Part shown: in pieces, positions 7,993-17,325 of the stretch
Numbering within the stretch: position 1 is the first letter of the stretch
Layout of the letters: every line of letters starts with the position of its first letter
Assembly (NCBI GenBank): GCA_033297205.1
Contig: MU859389.1
Span: 1 to 23,398 of the forward strand
Length of the DNA stretch: 23,398 nucleotides
From: Pseudoneurospora amorphoporcata
Taxonomy: Eukaryota; Ascomycota; Sordariomycetes; Sordariales; Sordariaceae
Reading direction: 5' to 3'
Made by a program: the position numbers and the translations under genes
The notes under the pieces: model-generated
Database searches by the model: none
What the model saw: the letters and a program-made list of their open reading frames with translations, nothing else
Told to the model about the DNA's origin: nothing

Positions 7993-10053
7993 ATGACTTC
8001 CCCAAACGACCCTATGGAATTAGTCGAGGCCACCTCACTGGTACTCTATAACCCAGCCAACTTCGACGACGTCTTACACAACAAGAGAGACCAACTCACC
8101 ACTATTCCTAAAGGAAATATCCAAGTCGATAACCCCCCTGAGTGGCTCATCGTCCTATATAACTAACTTACCGCTGCGTACAACTAAGTCCGCGACATCG
8201 CCCTCTCCGTCGGCCAAGAACACGCTAAAGACCTTACGGCCCTCAAGGAGTAATATGATATCTTAAAGAAAAGCTACAATGCTGCCGCCAACCTCTTTAA
8301 CGCTAGCATTGAGGCCACCCAAGCCTCCGTGGCCTAACTCGAACACCAAGTCCAGCAAGCCAGCACCCGTTTTGCTTCTGAAGTTTGGGGGGTTATCGCC
8401 CAGTATGGGAAGAAGGATAAGGAACGCTAGAAAGCGGTCCAGAAACTCCTTAAGACATCCACTCGCCAACAACAGACGCTCAATACCCTAAATGAGCGAA
8501 CCAACCGCCAGCAGTCGGTCCTAGGTCATATCGATACCTAGGCGGCCAACAAAGAATCGCAAATCGACGACATCCTCAGCAAACTCGTCAACCCAAGCTA
8601 GTTCAAGGACCTCGAAGTATAAATTGCGTAAATCGCCAACCTTCAGCAAAGCACCCAAAAAGCTATCCAGGAAGCCTTCATCCGGTCAGGGCAAAAAGCC
8701 CCCGATGCCGCGTTAGTCTAAAGACTCCTGGAACAACGCGCCGCTACCAAGGCACCCAGCACCGTCCCGCGCTCCTCACTCTATAAAACTCTCGCCAGTC
8801 CTAGCCTAATCGACGACAGCCTCCTCCACGCAGCCCAAGCCAGAAAGCAAGCTAGCTAAGCTCGGCTTTAGCACGAGGCTACCTACGCTAACTTTTAGGG
8901 AGCTAATACTATTCCCTTCGGCCACTCCGCGGGAGGTCAAGGACCCCTAGGACCCCCGAAGCCACCGCGCCACATTAGCGGCCCGGCTAAGGACCCAGCC
9001 CGAAACCAAGCCGATTACTTTCTCCAGAACCTAGGATACCCGACTATCCAAATAACGCCCATTTACCTCAATAAACCCTCGACCTACGATGGCAAGAAGC
9101 TCGACGCCTTCCGACCCTGGTGGGCCAGGATCAACGCGTACCTACACGCATATGCCGCCAGCTTCCCGACCGACGGTCACAAGATCAACTGGCTCGGATC
9201 GATGCTCACCGACAAAGCCTAGAAATGGCACGATTTACGAGCCCGATAAATCTAGTCTATAGGAGTTGAGGATACTTAGAAAGGATATTCCAGCGCCTTG
9301 GCAGAACGATTTCGGGACCCCTCTAAACGGCACCGTAACGCAAGGAAAATGCGGGAACTCAAGTACGAGGACGACGTCGCCGAATACCTTACCGAACTAT
9401 TAAACCTAAACGAAACCGTCAAATAGGCCAGCACCACCTTCCAAAATCAAATCGCTCAGACTCTACCCTCCAAGATCACAGAGCTAATCTACTCCATTCG
9501 AGGGGGAGTGCCTGAAACTAACGATGAGTTCATCAGAGCCGTTCGAGAAGCCAGACGAGTCTACGAAAATATAATTCGCGCTCTAGGATATTAGAGATAG
9601 GGAAAAGACGCGCCTACTTTAAAGACGGAACACTCAAAGTCGGGCCAACAATCCCACAAGGAATCACGCTCCCCTTCCGACCGAAACCAATCCTCAAGAG
9701 AACCCAACAGGCCAGTCAAGGACAAGAAATGGAACAGCGTCCGCGAGGCTTTGAAAGATATCAACTCCAGCGACATCGATCAGCGTAAAAAGGACCGAGT
9801 ATCCTACTAGCGATGCGGCCGCGACAACCATCATACCTTGGAGTATTTCGCAAGGAAGGATAACAATAGTAAAGAATTACCCCAATTAGCAACTACGGCC
9901 GTAATTAAAAGAAAAAATAGCGACCGTAAAGAAGAGGGAACTAAGGACCTCATCGTAAACGACGAGGCCTAATTTAAGAAACAAAAAGTCAACGCCATTC
10001 AGAGAGCCATGAAGACGATGGATATGGACGACAGCTCTAATTCGGATTTTTGA
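7993..10053 (+). pseudogene. gag: Ty3/gypsy gag of element B with long N-terminal extension
   Basis: The frame runs from ATG 7993 to TGA 10051-10053 without an indel (686 codons) but with about 22 internal TAG/TAA codons, all explicable as former Gln or Trp. The first ~280 codons are rich in Gln, Lys, Leu and Ala and look like a long coiled coil. After a Pro/Gly-rich hinge (about 8930-8980) comes the retrotransposon gag domain (KPSTYDGKKLDAFRPWW, then INWLGSMLTDKA*KWHDL and ALAERFRDPSKR). A Ser/Lys-rich basic segment leads to a zinc knuckle near 9808-9850 whose first and last Cys are now Tyr (TGC>TAC, TGT>TAT). The length is well above a minimal gag because of the N-terminal helix. Confidence 0.85.
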
Positions 10054-10084
10054 GTAGCTACTATAAAGTACTATAAGATTCACA

Positions 10085-11020
10085 GCTCACCTCTAGAAGG
10101 ACTTCCTCAAACTCGTCGGCATCAAAAGCCGCATAAGCACAGCATTCTACCCCTAGACAGATAGCCAGACTAAACGGCTCAACCAGATCCTTAAAAATTA
10201 CCTCAGAGCCTTCGTCAACTACGAAATAAGCAACTAGGAAGACCTTCTAGCCACTACTAAGTTCGCATATAATAACTCTATCTCGTCGTCTACTAGCCTT
10301 ACTCCCTTCTATGCTAACTACGGTTACTACCCAGCGTCTTACAATCCCCTTAACGGCGCGCCTCGGAACCTTAGGAGTCGTTTATATACCTATTGGATAA
10401 TTCAAGTGCATAACGACGCCCAGCGACATCTCAACCGCGCCTATCAAAAAATAAAAGAATGAGCGGACAAGAAGCGTTTAGAGGCACCGGTCTACGAGGT
10501 GGGGCAACTTGTTATGTTGAACGGTAAGCACATCAAAACCAAGAGACCCTCCAAGAAGCTTGACAAGAAACTCTATGGCCCCTTCAAGATATCTCAGGTA
10601 ATTTCTCTTACCGCTGTCCGACTTACCTTGCCCAAGACTTGGCGCATCTATGATTCCTTCCACGTCTCGCTCCTAGAACCCTATCACGCTAGCAATCAAG
10701 TAGCCCCTAACCCTAACCAAGTCCTACGAGAGGCAGCCCCAGTAGAGTCAGAAGACTATGAGGTCGAGAAAATATTGGACTCCATGATACTTGAGAGCAA
10801 GGTAATATATCGAATCAAGTAGGAAGGTTGGAACAAAGCCAATGATCTTACATAGGAGCCATAGGAGCACTTCTACACTAACGGAGCCAAAGCCCAAGTC
10901 ATCGCCTTCCACGCAAGGCACCCAAACAAACCACGGGACCCCAACGTCCCAACGAACTAACCCCTCCACGGAATCCCATCGACAGAAGCTAACGCATATT
11001 CGGCTCGGGGCGAGCCTTAA
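10085..11020 (+). pseudogene. pol: Integrase C-terminal half and chromodomain of element B
   Basis: The reading enters the integrase at FLKLVGIKSRIS, just before the third catalytic region (FYPQTDSQTKRLNQ, with Lys where Glu is expected). It continues through FAYNNSISSSTSLTPFYANYG and the GPFKISQVISLTAVRLTLPKTW segment to a chromodomain-like end (YEVEKILDSM... YRIK*EGW... HARHPNKP). One frame is kept to a TAA at 11018-11020; the open stretch 10499-10822 has no stop. It follows the gag stop by about 30 nt, so the whole protease-RT-RNase H-integrase core is missing. Confidence 0.85.
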
Positions 11021-11035
11021 AGAAGGAGGAGCTAA

Positions 11036-11528
11036 TATCACACGGACATTGCCCATAGTCCAGGGGTTAGGATTACAAGACTCAACAAAGCCTCAACGCC
11101 TAATATTAGCCTCAATTACTCAGTAGCCTCCGGCCACAACACCCACCTCGGCCGGACCCTCGGCCGGACCCACGGCCAGACCCGCGGCCAGACCCTCGGC
11201 CACGGTCATCCCAGAAGCAACCACAACCAACCAAGCAAGAAGCAGGGCGCCCGGATGAAGGACAGCGCTAAAAGGAAGATAGAAAATGGATAAAGGCATT
11301 CAGGAAGAGCCACACGTATACAAACTACTAGATAGATATCTTGAAGCCTCAAGCGACAAGGCTTGATGCGTACCTCAAGTACGTACCAATTCCCTTTGGC
11401 ATAAGAAGGTCTTGAAGACCCAACCTTCTTCTGGAGGTTGAGAAGATCAACAAGGCTTTCGAGACCAAAGTAGTTTATTAGCTGAATTTGAACTACTGTT
11501 CCAAGCCCTGATCACAGCCCTTGTCACA
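11036..11528 (+). repeat. 3' LTR of element B
   Basis: A 493-bp LTR starting TATCACACGG (TG mutated to TA) and ending CCTTGTCACA. It is very similar to 7425-7930 apart from one fewer 12-nt unit and scattered transitions. It is preceded by a purine tract and followed by GTAGC, the target duplication. Confidence 0.9.
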
Positions 11529-12600
11529 GTAGCGGATGAATTACTTGATAAAAAGCAATAAGAATTAAGTTTCTTATTAGCTATGGGCTCTACTGAAAAG
11601 ACTGCTTGTTAATACCACAGAGGAAAGCACCCCTATAGAATAACAAGGCGCTGGAGCTAGCCGAGTTGGCCGTGTTGGTGGCTGTAGTACCAGCGAGGGC
11701 AGTGCTGGCGCTGGCCTCTGCCTTCTTAACCATTATCTCCTTCTTAGACTTCCAAGTATTGGGAGCAAGCTCCGGCTAGCAGGCCCAGCAGACATCAGTT
11801 GACTTCTTAATGTAATGACCGCAGAGGAAATGCTTCTGAGTGGGCCAGATCTTCTTATCATAGGAGGTGCAAGCGATCTTTTCGTCACGGGTACGGCCAC
11901 CCTTACTATCTTTGTTGTTGGTGTTATTGGCGGTGTTGGCGTTGTTGGCGTTGTTGGCGGTGCCAGTAGTCTTGACTTGAACGGTAAGGTTAGTACTTAT
12001 ACGCTTCTTAGTATTGCCAATATTGCTAAGTTTAGATATGAGGTAGTTGACGGTCATAGTCTTGTCCTCGATAGCCTATTGCCACATCTTTGCATCGACA
12101 GGGTAGTGAGCCTTGGTCGCATTGTATAATAGGTTAGTTTCAAGGTCATTATCGATATTAAACTTAGTATCGGTGATGGTGCGCTTGCGTAGGATAGTGT
12201 AACGATGAAGGAAAGCGTGCATCGAGTCGAAAGAGGCGCGCTTGATCGACAGAAACTCGGCGAGAACTTCGCTACGAGCTTTACTAGTAACGCGACCAAT
12301 GTAGGAAAGGACTAGGTCAAAGAGGTACTTGGGATCCTTTTTCTTGTCGTCCCAGCCGTTAACTTTGAGGGTAGTGACGATGTTCTCGTCGCGAAGGGTA
12401 GAAAGCAACATCTTGTATGCTTTAGCCCTGGACATACGCCACTTCTTGTGATCCTCCTCAGCTTCAACATCGGGTTCCTCGATCTCACCAAAAATATAGT
12501 CAGAGATGTCGAAGTTGTCGAGCTCGGCTTCGAGACAACGCTCCCAATCATCGAGATTAGACTCGCCGATAAGACGAACGAGGGAGGAAGGCTCACTCAT
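11529..12600 (-). pseudogene. gag: copia gag
   Basis: Capsid-forming protein of the copia element. I chose the ATG at 12600 (MSEPSSLVRL) over the upstream ATG at 12657, because the upstream part lies in a tandemly duplicated leader. The first ~175 residues resemble the copia gag helical region (NLDDWERCLEAELD... KAYKMLLSTLRD... YIGRVTSKARSEVLAEF). One TAG near 12073 interrupts it, then the frame continues (MTVNYLISKLSNIG) to an Asn/Ala/Thr-rich stretch and a Cys/His cluster (FLCGHYIKKSTDVCWAC) before another TAG and a PELAP segment. The pol frame begins near the element B insertion and is offset by one base from gag. Confidence 0.8.
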
Positions 12601-13008
12601 ATTGGAAAGGGTAATGGCTAGCAAGCAAAAGGTCCTTGAAGGTTGGCTAGTAAGCAAAAGGTCCTTGAAGGTTGGATAGTACTGGGTCTCTGGGCTGGAC
12701 CGTTGGAGGTAGGGAAGGAGGCTAAGTAGTAGTTGGTCGTGCTGTTGCCTTGAATCTTCATACGGGCTGGCGCAAAAGGGTGATGCGCTTGGAGGTTGGG
12801 AGAGATCGAGGGTAGCGAGGCGATGTTGTGACCCTGGTACGCGATCTTTTTGTCGATAGGGAATCCCGGTTGGCGAGGGACTCGGTGGGCAAGTTCTGGT
12901 TGGCTAGGGACTCAGTGATTGATTGATTTTTAGGCAGTGCGTACGAATAATCCTATTAAACGGATCGTTTTTAACGGTCGCGCGCGATACGCAAGAGGGC
13001 TTATAACC
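12601..13008 (-). other. copia 5' leader with short tandem duplications
   Basis: Untranslated leader between 5' LTR and gag. It contains a 29-nt tandem duplication (12616-12644 and 12645-12673, one difference) and a looser repeat of the ggttggcnagggactc type near 12872 and 12898. No reading frame is convincing. It ends at the primer-binding site next to the LTR. Confidence 0.65.
12997..13008 (-). other. copia primer-binding site, half initiator tRNA-Met type
   Basis: The first 12 bases inside the 5' LTR read GGTTATAAGCCC on the element strand. This is complementary, with one mismatch, to GGGCTCATAACC of the anticodon arm of eukaryotic initiator tRNA-Met. Drosophila copia primes from a 5' half-molecule of this tRNA using a similar site directly after the LTR. 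The mismatch (G>A after T) is the RIP-type change. Confidence 0.7.
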
Positions 13009-13165
13009 TGTGAATAGGCTAGAATGACTATGTGTATTGCTATTGAGAGAGAAAGAGAGAAGCGGCTAGTCTGGAGGGCTGAAAAGTAGGGCACGAGAGG
13101 GAGAGGCCGCCAGGGCCGTGCACGAATGGCACTGGCACAGAGGCCACGTGACCACCCTCATAACA
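13009..13165 (-). repeat. 5' LTR of the Ty1/copia element
   Basis: The partner of 3364-3520, same length, starting TGTGAATAGG and ending CCTCATAACA on the plus strand. It is followed directly by cgaag (target duplication), after which the element 2 integrase resumes. Confidence 0.92.
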
Positions 13166-13680
13166 CGAAGTCCTTCGAGCCTTTTCTAATTGTAATAATA
13201 ACCTATCTTCTAACGTACGAACTCCAGCTCGCTTTTGAGTTTATCATAAAGCATGTGCAGCTTCTGGGCCTTAACTACAGCTTTAGGAACGTTTAAATCT
13301 GGTCCTTTCAATTGTTCTATCTCGTATCTATAGTTTGCGAAGAAAGATGTTACCTTTGTGATTTCTATAGGTGTAGTGTTGTATGCCAATTGTGCCGCGG
13401 GTAATAGGTCTACTTAATCACTTTGTTCGAAATTAATATAATTCCTCAGATATTGTTCTACGATCTGGTTTATCCTTTTGGTTTATCTATCCGTCTGGAG
13501 GTGATAGGCCGTTGACAGTTTACTCTTGGTACTGAGCTTGGCCATCAATTCCTGCCAGAATTTGAATGTAAACTTAGTGTCTCTATCCGTGATCTATTCC
13601 TTCAGCTATCCGTGTACCGAAGTGACGTTCCGATAGATCACATCCGTAAATCGTTCTGCTAACCACGTTTTCTTATATAG
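13166..13680 (-). pseudogene. pol: Integrase core fragment of element 2
   Basis: Minus-strand reading continues the pol segment interrupted by the copia. It contains YRNVTSVHG, a TDRDTKF region (second catalytic Asp), TDRQTKRINQIV and LPAAQLAYNTTPIEITKV, then SFFANYRYEIEQLKGPDLNVPKA and the KRLEGLRF junction with 3363. Upstream it starts abruptly at the segment equivalent to element C position 19970, where it is fused to gag sequence. Several Gln/Trp codons are TAG/TAA. Confidence 0.82.
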
Positions 13681-14587
13681 TGTCTTAGAGGTTGCCTTAG
13701 CTGTAAGTGCGGGTAACTAGCTTAGGTTGTTTATACGTGTCTAGTCTTCTAGTAGGCTAGAAGCGGTTGTCTCATTTCTTCCCGTAATGCTCGTGGTACC
13801 TATTGGTGATGCATTGGAACTACGGCATCTGATAATATGTAAAGTGGAGAGGATGCATCTAGGCGGTATCTCCCTTTACCGGCCGGTAGGCTCCTATCTT
13901 GCCGAGGAGGTCTTCCCAATCGATTGTCAGTTTTCCCTCAATAACGATTGTACGTTTCTTCTAAAAATCGTCCCACGTCTCATTTTCCTAGCTCTTCTAG
14001 CGGTAATTTTCCAAGGGGTCTATCCAGTGACCAGTAGCTGAGTTGTCAGGGGATCTGTACGAGTTAATAAGATCCTAAATGTTGCTTCTTTCAGTTTTAA
14101 GCATCGATAGTAGTACTATAAATAGGGAGGTACCTATAACGTATACGATTGTAAGGAGTTTTTGATCCACAGTCGCAATACAGCTAACTTCTTCCTATAT
14201 CGGCGCCCGATGAATCTAAGGGTCCTCTTAATCAAGCCCGTTAGATATATCCCATTGTACTTCGAAGTCGTAATCTTAAGCTCGGTCTATAGCATCTTCG
14301 AAATCGTCCTAGTCGTAATTAATATTAGCAATCTCGACTATCCTCGCCCCTTCTACCGCTATAACTTCGGATTTCTTCTACTTTAATTACTTAGGGGCGT
14401 AACAATCTCTCTTTATATACCCTTTTTTCCCGCAATTGAAATACTTAACCTAGGAGAAGTCGCGCTTACCTTAGTTAGTTTGGGCGGCGTCGATCTCCAT
14501 TGGTCCAGAATAGGTAATTCCTGAAATGTACGTACCCTAAGTCCGCTTCTTCTTAACATTATTGCTATTATTAGACTTAAGGGAAAC
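13677..14587 (-). pseudogene. gag: gag C-terminal part of element 2, fused to integrase
   Basis: This matches element C gag from about 16090 to 16958: the FVSL...KKKRT segment, the zinc-knuckle region, the acidic centre and the Trp-containing C-terminal part (TRTYSRGNP-like). At 13677-13680 it passes directly into integrase through the shared tetramer ATAG (CTAT on the element strand), so about 3.0 kb of gag end, protease, reverse transcriptase, RNase H and integrase N-terminus is deleted. It carries a 56-bp insertion (14125-14180). It is cut at 14587 by an LTR. Confidence 0.82.
14125..14180. other. 56-bp insertion in element 2 gag
   Basis: The gag copies at 1-1502 and 15355-17325 are continuous here, but this copy has 56 extra bases (gggaggtacc...cgcaata) between ATA at 14122-14124 and the conserved cagctaac. 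The insert ends in ATA, so a 3-bp duplication is possible. The length breaks the frame. I see no terminal inverted repeats. Confidence 0.6.
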
Positions 14588-14903
14588 TGTTACGAACTTA
14601 AGTGATGACACGGGCCTACCGAACCATCGGGAACATAACAGCTACGTGAAGGTGGGGCAATGAAACTCTACCAAGAGTAAGAGCCAGGATTAGAACAAGG
14701 AGGGCTCATAACTGCTAAGACAGGCTCATGAGCTAGGAAGAAGCTTATGAGCCAAGCTACGACCAATGAGCCAGACGCATGTAACTAGAAGGCACCAAGG
14801 TATAAAAGGACGACTGGAAAACTCAAATTATTAAATAGTTCTACAGTAGTCAACAATTTATCATCATTAAAACTAATATAACGCTACCATACTTGTCGTA
14901 AAC
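14588..14903 (+). repeat. Truncated gypsy LTR (delta-type U3)
   Basis: Starts TGTTACGAACTTAAG inside element 2 gag, has TATAAAA at 14801-14807 and the R-region motif ACGCTACCATACTTGTCGT, and stops there because the next LTR begins. About 80 bp of the normal LTR end (CTTTTGGCTTCACC... to CGTTCGTCACA) is missing. The U3 differs from the other LTRs but contains gctcatgagc-type variants of the same hexamer. Confidence 0.75.
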
Positions 14904-15297
14904 TATTACGAACTTGAGCGACACAAGGGTCGCCTAAGCCTTCAGGACCTGGTAGCCCCGCCCAGAGGAACCAGTGTAACCCTCAAAAACCAAGAAAGGC
15001 ACCCAAGCATACACGGGCTCACAGGATGCACAGTGCTCACGGGTGAGCCAACACCACGAGTGAGCAGCATCACTATAGGTATAGAGACACAAGAAGTAGC
15101 TACAAAGTATAGAGTATAAAGGGACGACTGGAGAACTCAGATTGTCAAATAGTTTGATAGTAATCAATTGATCTTTATTACCGAGACACGTATAATGTTA
15201 CTATACTTGTTGTGAACCTTTTAGCTTCACCGAATAGTACTAATAGTCTTTACTTTTAGCTATCCCACTTAGGTAGATTAGACTACCGTTCGTCACA
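14904..15297 (+). repeat. 5' LTR of element C (alpha-type U3)
   Basis: Starts TATTACGAACTTGAGCG (TG mutated to TA) and ends CCGTTCGTCACA; TATA box at 15115-15120. It matches the element 1 LTR far better than the 3' LTR of its own element. It contains several intact GCTCAC/GTGAGC hexamers (about 15015-15066). Confidence 0.85.
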
Positions 15298-15299
15298 CG

Positions 15300-15308
15300 T
15301 TAACTACT
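15300..15308 (+). other. Degenerate self-priming site, element C
   Basis: TTAACTACT next to the LTR end corresponds to the TTGACTACT site of element 1, and the LTR partner at 15159-15167 is AGTAATCAA. Both have one G>A change after T, so the nine-base complementarity is now imperfect. Confidence 0.45.
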
Positions 15309-15354
15309 CCCTTTGGCCTATCTCGGATAGTACTAAAGGTATCTTCGCTTCACC

Positions 15355-17325
15355 ATATCTTCCTCCGCCGGACCTACCACTCAGAGCGAACCCCTAAACG
15401 TCACCGCCGTACATCAGCAGCTCAAGGCTATGTAGGACTGTATCAACCAATTGGAAGCATAGCTCTAGGCCGAGTCCGGACGCCCCGAAGCGAAGGCGGG
15501 AGAAGGAACTTCTCCTAAGGAACGCAAGAGAATTAAATTATCCGTACCTAGGGAGTTTGATGGCTAGCAGGCCACCCTCGCAGGGTTCTTGATCTAGATG
15601 CAAACCTACTTCGACTTCTACGACGACCAATTTACTACTAAATATAAGAAGGTTACCTACGCGGGAACCAAGCTCACGGACAAAGCACTCACTTGGTACA
15701 AGCCTATCCTCAAGGACTACTACGAAAACGGAGACCAGGCTTCGGACTTCACTAAGAAGGTCTTGAACTCTTACGTCGCCTTCACTGAGGCACTCGCTAA
15801 GGTCTTTAAAGAAAAGGATAAGACTCGGAGGGCTTAGGAACGCCTAACCCATCTTCGACAAACCAAGTCTACCTCAGCCTACGCTACACTCTTCAAATAG
15901 GATACGCTTCGCAGCAATATTAACGACGACGGGCTAATGCAACTATTTTATAACGGCCTCAAGGACAGAGTCAAGGATGAACTCTACAAGGAGGACCGAC
16001 CCGATTCCATCGATGCCTATATGGACAAAACTATCCGCATCGATAACCGCCAGTTCCAGCGAGAATAAGAAAAGAAAGGAAAAACACCTTCCTTTGTTTC
16101 CCTTAAGTCTAACAATAGCAACAATATTAAGAAGAAGCGGACTTGGGGCACGCACATCTTGGGAACTACCTATTCTAGACCAATAGAGATCGACGCCGCC
16201 CAAGCCAACTAAGGCAAGCGCGACTTCTCCTAAGTCAAGTGTTTTAATTGCGGGAAAAAGGGGCATATGAAGAAGGATTGCCGTGTCCCTAAGCAGTTGA
16301 AGTGGAAGAAATCCGAAGCCGCAGCGGTAGAAGGGGCGAGGGTAGTCGAGATCGCTAGCATCGACTACGACCAGGACGATCTCGAGGATGCTATGGACCG
16401 AGCTCAAGATTACGACCTCGAAGTACAATGGGACACATCCAACGGGCTTGATCAAGAGGACCCCCAGATTCATCGGGCGCCGACATGGGAAGAAGTCAGC
16501 TGTATATCCACAGCACCACTATCGACGCCTAAGACCGAAAAAAGCGACATTCAAAATCTTGTCCATCCGTACCAGTACAGCGCACCCAACAACTCAGCTA
16601 CTGGTCACTGGATAGACCCCTTGGAAAACTACCGCCGGAAGAGCAAGGAAAACGAGAAGTGGGACGACTTTTGGGAAAAGCGAGCAGTCGTCATTGAGGG
16701 GAAAAGTACTAAGGACTGGGAAGAGCTGCTTAGAACGACAAAGGCCTACCAGCCAGTCAAAGGAGACACAGCCCAGATGCACCCCCTACACTTCGCACAC
16801 TATTGGATGCCGTAGTTCCAATGCATTACCGATGGGTGCCACGAGCATTACGGGAAGAAACAGGACAACCGCTTCTAGCCTACTAAGAAACTAGACACGT
16901 ATAGACAACCTAAGCTAGTCACCCGCACTTACAGCCGAGGCAACCCCCAAGACACTATTATGATTAACGAATAGTTCGCGTTCAGCCTACGACCATTCGG
17001 AAAATAGGACGAGTGGCTATCCCCTAAGAGACTCGCGGCCCGACCACTCAACGTATATACCTGCGTGGGATAGGGAGATGCTGACTCTTGTTAGGGATGG
17101 TGTCAAACGGCCGACTATCCTATTCATATAAAACAGAAAGTTAAGGCTTACGAGACAGAAGTCGACTCGGATAGTAACGCCGAAGAAGAAGCCGCATACG
17201 TGGCATGGTTACAGGAATACGATTCGCTGAACGAATCTGAGCCTGAGGAAGAGGACGCTCTTAACAACCATCGCTAAGAATTGGGAAACGGCTCAGGGCT
17301 TTCAGGGAGGCCCGATGAAAACTAA
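15355..17325 (+). pseudogene. gag: Ty3/gypsy gag of element C
   Basis: One frame of 656 codons runs from 15355 to TAA 17323-17325 without indels. The start codon is ATA where element 1 has ATG. About 17 internal stops (TAG/TAA) replace Gln or Trp. Domains in order: Gln-rich N-terminal helix (about residues 20-45); retrotransposon gag domain (FDFYDDQF, LTDKALTWYKPIL, VKDELYKEDRPDS); Ser/Lys-rich linker; CCHC zinc knuckle FNCGKKGHMKKDC at 16240-16281; acidic region; then a long C-terminal extension with extra Cys/His residues (CITDGCHEH and CVG...DSCWGWC) and an acidic end. The longest open piece is 16267-16815. Pol begins in the -1 frame about 10 codons before or after the gag stop. Confidence 0.88.

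Larger units (their letters stand above)
7425..11528 (+). mobile_element. Element B: internally deleted Ty3/gypsy element
   Basis: Two LTRs (7425-7930 and 11036-11528), a self-priming site, gag, an integrase C-terminus with chromodomain and a polypurine tract (agaaggaggag, 11021-11031). The target duplication TAGC (7421-7424 and 11530-11533) places it as an insertion into the copia. Protease, reverse transcriptase, RNase H and the integrase core are absent, so it could move only with enzymes supplied by another copy. All coding parts carry many TAG/TAA stops. Confidence 0.88.
3364..13165 (-). mobile_element. Ty1/copia retrotransposon, interrupted by element B
   Basis: A complete element in the copia order (gag, protease, integrase, reverse transcriptase, RNase H) between matching 157-bp LTRs, inserted into the integrase region of element 2. 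Subtracting element B leaves about 5.7 kb, a normal size. LTR similarity and fewer stops suggest a younger insertion than its host element. The coding frames carry TAG/TAA stops and at least one frameshift (about 5700-5900), so it is defective. Confidence 0.9.

Noticed and set aside
10748..11056. 102-codon minus-strand open frame
   Set aside because: Antisense to the element B integrase end and running into its 3' LTR; no recognisable motif and no conserved counterpart.
15943..16473. 176-codon open frame antisense to gag, hydrophobic, with similar frames at 402-983 and 14162-14386
   Set aside because: It is the mirror of gag. It recurs only because gag is repeated, it lacks independent signals, and TAG/TAA stops in the sense frame read as harmless Leu codons in the antisense frame. 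The copies at other positions are broken differently.
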